Source of the DNA: Heliopora coerulea
Taxonomy: Eukaryota; Cnidaria; Anthozoa; Scleralcyonacea; Helioporidae
Direction: 5' to 3'
Assembly (NCBI GenBank): GCA_030142905.1
Contig: JASJOG010000528.1
Location: 1-64,000 of the forward strand
DNA: 64,000 nucleotides
Below, piece by piece: positions 54,201-60,200 of this stretch (the first letter of the stretch is position 1; every line of letters starts with the position of its first letter). The position numbers were made by a program, and so were the translations under genes. Under the pieces are notes generated by a model, which had not been told where the DNA came from, made no database searches, and saw nothing but the letters and a program-made list of their open reading frames with translations.

Positions 54201-57200
54201 CTTGTAATAACACAATTGGATCTTTCATGTGTACGTGTGACAGAGGATTTACTGGTGATGGATTTAATTGTTCAGGTAAGGAGAACTATTAAGAAAGAAA
54301 TTATCACTCAAGCTCTGTACAAAGTCATTAATTTTAAAAATTTTTTTTGAGGAAAGCTTGTTTTTTATTTAACTTGCATGGATAGTCATTAGTGTAAATT
54401 ATGTTGATTTTGAGTAGGAAATTGATGACAGGAATATTTTTTTCGGACCTGATTATTTAGCAAAAGAAATTCGATAAACATGAAGGTGTTTGTGGAATTT
54501 GAAACTTGAACATGCTTTACTCATTTTCAGCCTTTGCATTAACATGAAATTTTAATTGTGATGAATAGTAATTTATTATATACTCAATTTTTTATAACCC
54601 AATTTAGATGTGAATGAGTGTGTCAACGAAACTTGCCATGTAAATGCAACATGTAACAACACAATTGGATCTTTCACGTGTATGTGTGATACAGGATTTA
54701 CTGGTGATGGATTTAATTGTTCAGGTATGGATAATGAGTAAGGGAACCATTTGCCATTAACCTACTCTTTTAGATTAAGTTTTTGTGGAATACTTGGGCT
54801 GATTAACCAATGAAGTGTATATAGGTCATGAAGTTGTACGCCTAATCCCTGAACAGAGCGTCTTCGTACTCCTTTTATCTATACGTGTAAAAAAAGTATA
54901 TATTAAGTAAACACATATTTTATATCTCTTTGAATAAAATTTAGATGTGAATGAATGTATTAAAGATACATGTCATGGAAACGCAACTTGTAAGAACACG
55001 ATTGGATCTTTCATGTGTATGTGTGATAGAGGATTCACTGGCGATGGATTTAATTGTTCAGGTATGCATTACCAGTAACGGAGTCATTTGTCAATCAATA
55101 TCTCCACCGACTAATTTATTTCCTTAAAGGAAGTAAACTGGTGGTCTTTTAATTTATATAGGGTATTTTCTGGTTAGTAGTTTAAACTGCGCAACAAGTG
55201 TTGTTCATTAGTAGTTGGAGTATTCTTATCAAGCAAATGATTTTGGCGAATGAGGTTGATAAATCACGACGCTTTATTGTGCCGCATATGACATCTGATG
55301 AGATGGGAGAGTAAATAATATTGTAATTAATTAGCTTTAAATGGTTGCTGATCGTCTACAATTTAATATGTAGTAAGGAAATAGATAGGAGGCTAAACTG
55401 TCAGTGAACATTGAGAAATCGTAGCCTGTGAGAGCTAAAATAAACAAAATAATGAAGGGAACCACATGAAGAAATTGATGTTTCTATACGCCCTTTCGAG
55501 AAAAAAACAGTATCTTGCTTGATACATTACCATGAAATTTTATGGAATTAAATTAAGGAAGAAAATTTGAAAAGAGAACGGTAAACGCCATCAGATAAAT
55601 GGCTTCAGTTTTGAAAAGAAATCGAAGTTTTTCGTATCTATTGCAGGAATCACTATCCCTGGAAATTTCAGTTCATCAGCTTTTCTTTTAACACGTCACA
55701 TTGAAAGAATTGTTTGTTCTCGGTTATTAAAATAATCATGGAAAGGACACTTATGTTCAGAGAACGGCATTTTATATTTATTAATATTTAATTTATATAT
55801 TACTTAGAATGGAAGAAAGTAATTAGATGTATAGTTTTATATCCTTCTTGCGAAAATTTAGATGTGGATGAATGTGCCAACAACACTTGTCATGGAAATG
55901 CAAGTTGCTACAACACAATTGGATCCTTTGCGTGTAGTTGTAATACAGGATTTACTGGTGATGGATTTAATTGTTCAGGTATGCATTATCAATAAATGAA
56001 TCATTTGCCATGCATTCTTTAGACAATTTTTTATAAGTAAACTTTCATTTTTCATCTTCATCGGGTAGTTAGTGGGGTGAATTGTAAAAGAAGCATAGGT
56101 CAGCGGTAGAGAGAAAATACTCCTCGAATGAAGCAGCTGAGAGGATAGAGTTGTTAAGGTTTACCTAGCTAGACAAAGGATCTGCAAACTTTAAATGTGT
56201 AGGCTTGATGACAGTCCCGAAGGAAGTGTTGTTCTACGTTTTTGGAATATCTAGGGAAGGGAAGAGAATTACGAGTATGGTAATGAGTATTCGCATGGTA
56301 GCAAATTGTTAATATTTCTTGACAAAATTCAGATGACAATGAGTCCTTTAACGAAACTCATCCGCAAATGTAAACTCCATTTTTAACAGCACAATACAAA
56401 GAGACAAGAATTTCCGAAAGTCGACTTATTTTGTAATTTTCAAATTTTGGTAAACAATTAGATATACATTTTATTTATGAAATTTTTATTTTGGTTTTAA
56501 GCATTTTATTAACTATATTTATTTATTTTTTTTGTTAATGTTTGAAATTTAGATGTGAATGAGTGCTCCAGCAACCCTTGTCATGGAAACGCAACTTGTA
56601 ACAACACAATTGGATCTTTTATGTGCATATGTGACATAGGCTTTACTGGCGATGGATTTAATTGTTCAGGTATGAGTACCAATGAAAGAACTGTTTTCCG
56701 CCGAATCTCTGTACCGATCTATTATTTTGTAAAGAATTAATCAAATAAGCTTGCGGTCTGCTCATTTGTATTCAGAATTCATTTATGGGAATTTTTCAAA
56801 CCAGGATAAGTCATCGGTAGCTCGAATATTCATATTAGACGTAACAATGGTCGGGTAAAGTCCAAGGAATTTTAAAAATCGGCGTCCTATAAACGTTTTC
56901 GTTATTTGCATGTGCGATTTCCGACCTTTGATTGTGGATGATTGTGGCAACCTCACTTGCCATGAAAACGCAACTTGTAACAACGTAAGTGGATCATTTA
57001 CATGCGACTTAACGGAGGCTTTAGTGGCGATGGATTGAATTGTTCAGGTAGGCATAATAAATAATGCAAGAGATGACTATGTTGAAAAGAGTTTTTGGAA
57101 AACGTTTGTTCCGTTTTCATTTGCATGTAGACCTAAGTAGTGTGAAACAGGCTTACGTTGTTCGTGGTAGGAATATCTCTCAGATTTTAAATTCACATGA

Positions 57201-60200
57201 CGAGATTATTCTCTTGAATGCTTGGGACTTCATGTTGAAGTCGGGAAAGAAAAAAAATTCGTATATAACCTTGTTTGTAGGATTGGTAGAAACATTTGCC
57301 TGTTGTAATTGAAATGCCTGTCGCGGAGAATACACGAATGTCCAAAATTCGTCACCCATACAAAAATTTTGTCACTTCACATATGAAAAACACAGGGAAC
57401 TGGGACATTTTCTGATAAAGTTTCCATTTCTGATGTGAAATCAAAACGCTTTCACGTATGAAAGACTATTCACAATTGAAATGACTTGGTCCGAAATTTC
57501 ACATGTCAAAAATTTCTATGAGAAACACGTATATCATGTGTGAAATGGAATACTCGCTTAAAAGAATTATTTCTACATATGAAATTTTCATGTCATATGT
57601 AATTTAAGAATTTTATATATGAAATATTATTTTCATAGGTTAAACGCCAAGTGGAATTTTTGTCCGAGTGTCTTATAATTTTTAATGTTTACATTATATG
57701 CCATGGAATATTTAAATGGTAGTAAATAATTTATAGATAGCTTTTTATTGATTTTCATTTGGAAAATATAGGTGTAGATGAGTGTGTTGACAACCCTTGT
57801 CATGGGAATGCAACTTGTAACAACACTCACGGATCTTTTATGTGTATGTGTGATAGAGGCTTTACTGGAGATGGACTTAATTGTTCAGGTATGCATAACT
57901 GATAGGGAAAACCACAGGTGTGGCCAGCGTGAAAGAAGTGGGGGACTATGTTTGTCAAAGACTCATAGATACTGGTCAGTCTTACACTATGTAATTTGTC
58001 TCTCACGTTTCTCCAAAGAGTTTTATAGCCACACGTGGAAGGGCTATACCTTTTCAAGGAAGACTGCAATCCCTTTTCAAAGAAGACTGCAATCCCTCCT
58101 CGTGGAAATATTCTCTACACATTTGAGCAAATCTAGTTAACCATATTACTGAAAAGTGGGGGATTCGCGACCCCCCATCCTTCTTTCCCGTGGCCTTGCC
58201 ACTGAAGGAAACTTTTGCCACTCAATATCTATATAGGATTATAATTTTGAGATGAATTTCGTCAGAAAACCTGGGATCAATTTGCCATCTGTGCGATAAA
58301 TGTATATGTCATCGGTATTTAGAATATATTCCTTGGAAGGATCTGTGGAGAGGATGGTAAATGAGGTGGTAAATGATTAAAAGTATTCTTTGATAATTTA
58401 TTCACAAAATTTAGATGTTGACGATTGTGCCAGCAACCCTTGTCATGGAAACGCAACTTGTAACAACACAATTGGATCTTTCATATGTACGTGTGATGAT
58501 GGCTTTAGTGGTGATGGATTTAATTGTTCAGGTAAGGAGAACCAATTAGGAAAGCATTTGTCACGAATGTATGTATAGAATTATTGGAGTCCCTAAAAAA
58601 TTACTATCTTTTTAAAATTTTGTCGAAGGAAGCTTGCGATCTTTTTATGTGCATCGAGTATTTGGTTGTTGAAACAAGCCAAAGTTTTCTATAGCTTTTG
58701 ATATAGTATTCCTGTACGTAGCAAGTCAAAGGAAGTCAACTAAGTTTATTGATCTTCTAGGTTTAGGTGATAGTCCAAAATTCTTCTTAATTTGCTTAAC
58801 ATTTATATATCATATTTAATTTATATCGTATAAAACAAAACATATGTTTCAGATCCTTTTCAACAAATTTTAGATGTGAATGAGTGTGGAAATACCACGT
58901 GTCATGGAAACGCAACCTGTTACAATACAGATGGATCTTTCATGTGCACGTGTGATAGCGGCTTTAGTGGAGATGGATTTAATTGTTCAGGTATGTATCA
59001 GTCGTATTTCTCGCGAAGCATTTCTTGCCCTTATATGCAAAAAATTATTCAAACTTATTGAAAAAGCTTGTGCTCTTTCCGTATATATCTATATGAAACA
59101 CGCTTAAGGTCTATTCTCTCGTGCGATTTCGTTTTTCTGACGTAACAATTCGGCGAATGAGTTGCAATGATCATGAAGTTTTACGCCTAATTCCTCCATG
59201 ATGTGGTGTCGTTTTACTCCATTTAACTGTGTGCACATAAACAGTAAATACTTGCATATTTTCATATCACTTTTGACAAAATTTAGATGTGAATGAGTGT
59301 ACCAACGACGCTTGTCATGTAAATGCAACTTGTAATAACACAATTGGATCTTTCATGTGTATGTGTGATAGAGGATTCACTGGCGATGGATTTAATTGTT
59401 CAGGTATGGATGATTATTGACAGTTCATTTTCACCAAGAAGTCAGTGTTTTCAAACAAGCTTAGGTCATTGGTAGTTAGAATATAACATGACATGATAAA
59501 CTTTGTTCACAATGAACCTAGCTACATTGTAAAGGGCGCCGAAAGTTATCCGTTTATAGGTACTCCATAACTATAGTTATTACGTTTAAATAATTACCAA
59601 AACTAACTTAATAAAGACATAAAAAGTTATTATGACATTAACAGGCAATGATGTATTCTTTTAACCTGGTCCGAAACTTTCCCAAGGTACCAGCGTCAAC
59701 AATTTCTTTTGGTAAATCAAGCCATTCTTTAACGATACGTGTAAGAAATGAAAATTTAAGAACGTCATTCCTACTGGAAGCTATTTCCAAAGTATTGTAG
59801 TGTGGTCTTCTGAAATCATTACTAGCCTTAATAAATTTAAAATGATTAGAAAAGTCAAGACCATTTAATTCGTGGGTAGTTTTATAACATTCAACTGACG
59901 ATAAGAACATTTGTCTTTTTTCTGAGGTATGCCATCCTAGTACCTTAATTCACACTTCATATTCATTTTGAAGTTGCCTTGCACCCAAAACACATTTGGA
60001 TTCGCGACGCTATACTTTTCCCAACTCCTTTATATGTATTTTTAAATATGGAGATCAAACTGCAACTGTATATGCCAGCATTGGTTCAAAAAAATTACCT
60101 TAATAAAAACATAATAAATTATCATGACAATTGAGATTCGTGTATTCTTTTAACCTGCACCTAGCGTTTCCCAAGGTATGAGCAATCTTATGGGATCTAG

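Larger units (their letters stand above)
40067..55061 (+). repeat. Tandem triplication of a 5-kb, ten-exon EGF segment
   Basis: Three head-to-tail units: A 40067-45065, B 45066-50064, C 50065-55061. Corresponding points are 4,999 bp apart (A to B) and 4,997-4,999 bp apart (B to C). Each unit holds seven open EGF exons and three dead ones in the same order, with introns matching base for base over long stretches. Differences are single substitutions and 1-bp run-length changes, plus a more diverged first 250 bp of A. Confidence 0.93.

Noticed and set aside
41953..54350. Repeated plus-strand frames of the type [29 protein letters not shown]
   Set aside because: These are off-frame readings of EGF exons; the true frame keeps six Cys and phase-1 splice sites.
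40067..55061. CRISPR-like or satellite array
   Set aside because: The periodic units are coding exons with splice sites in a 5-kb segmental duplication, not short direct repeats with unique spacers.
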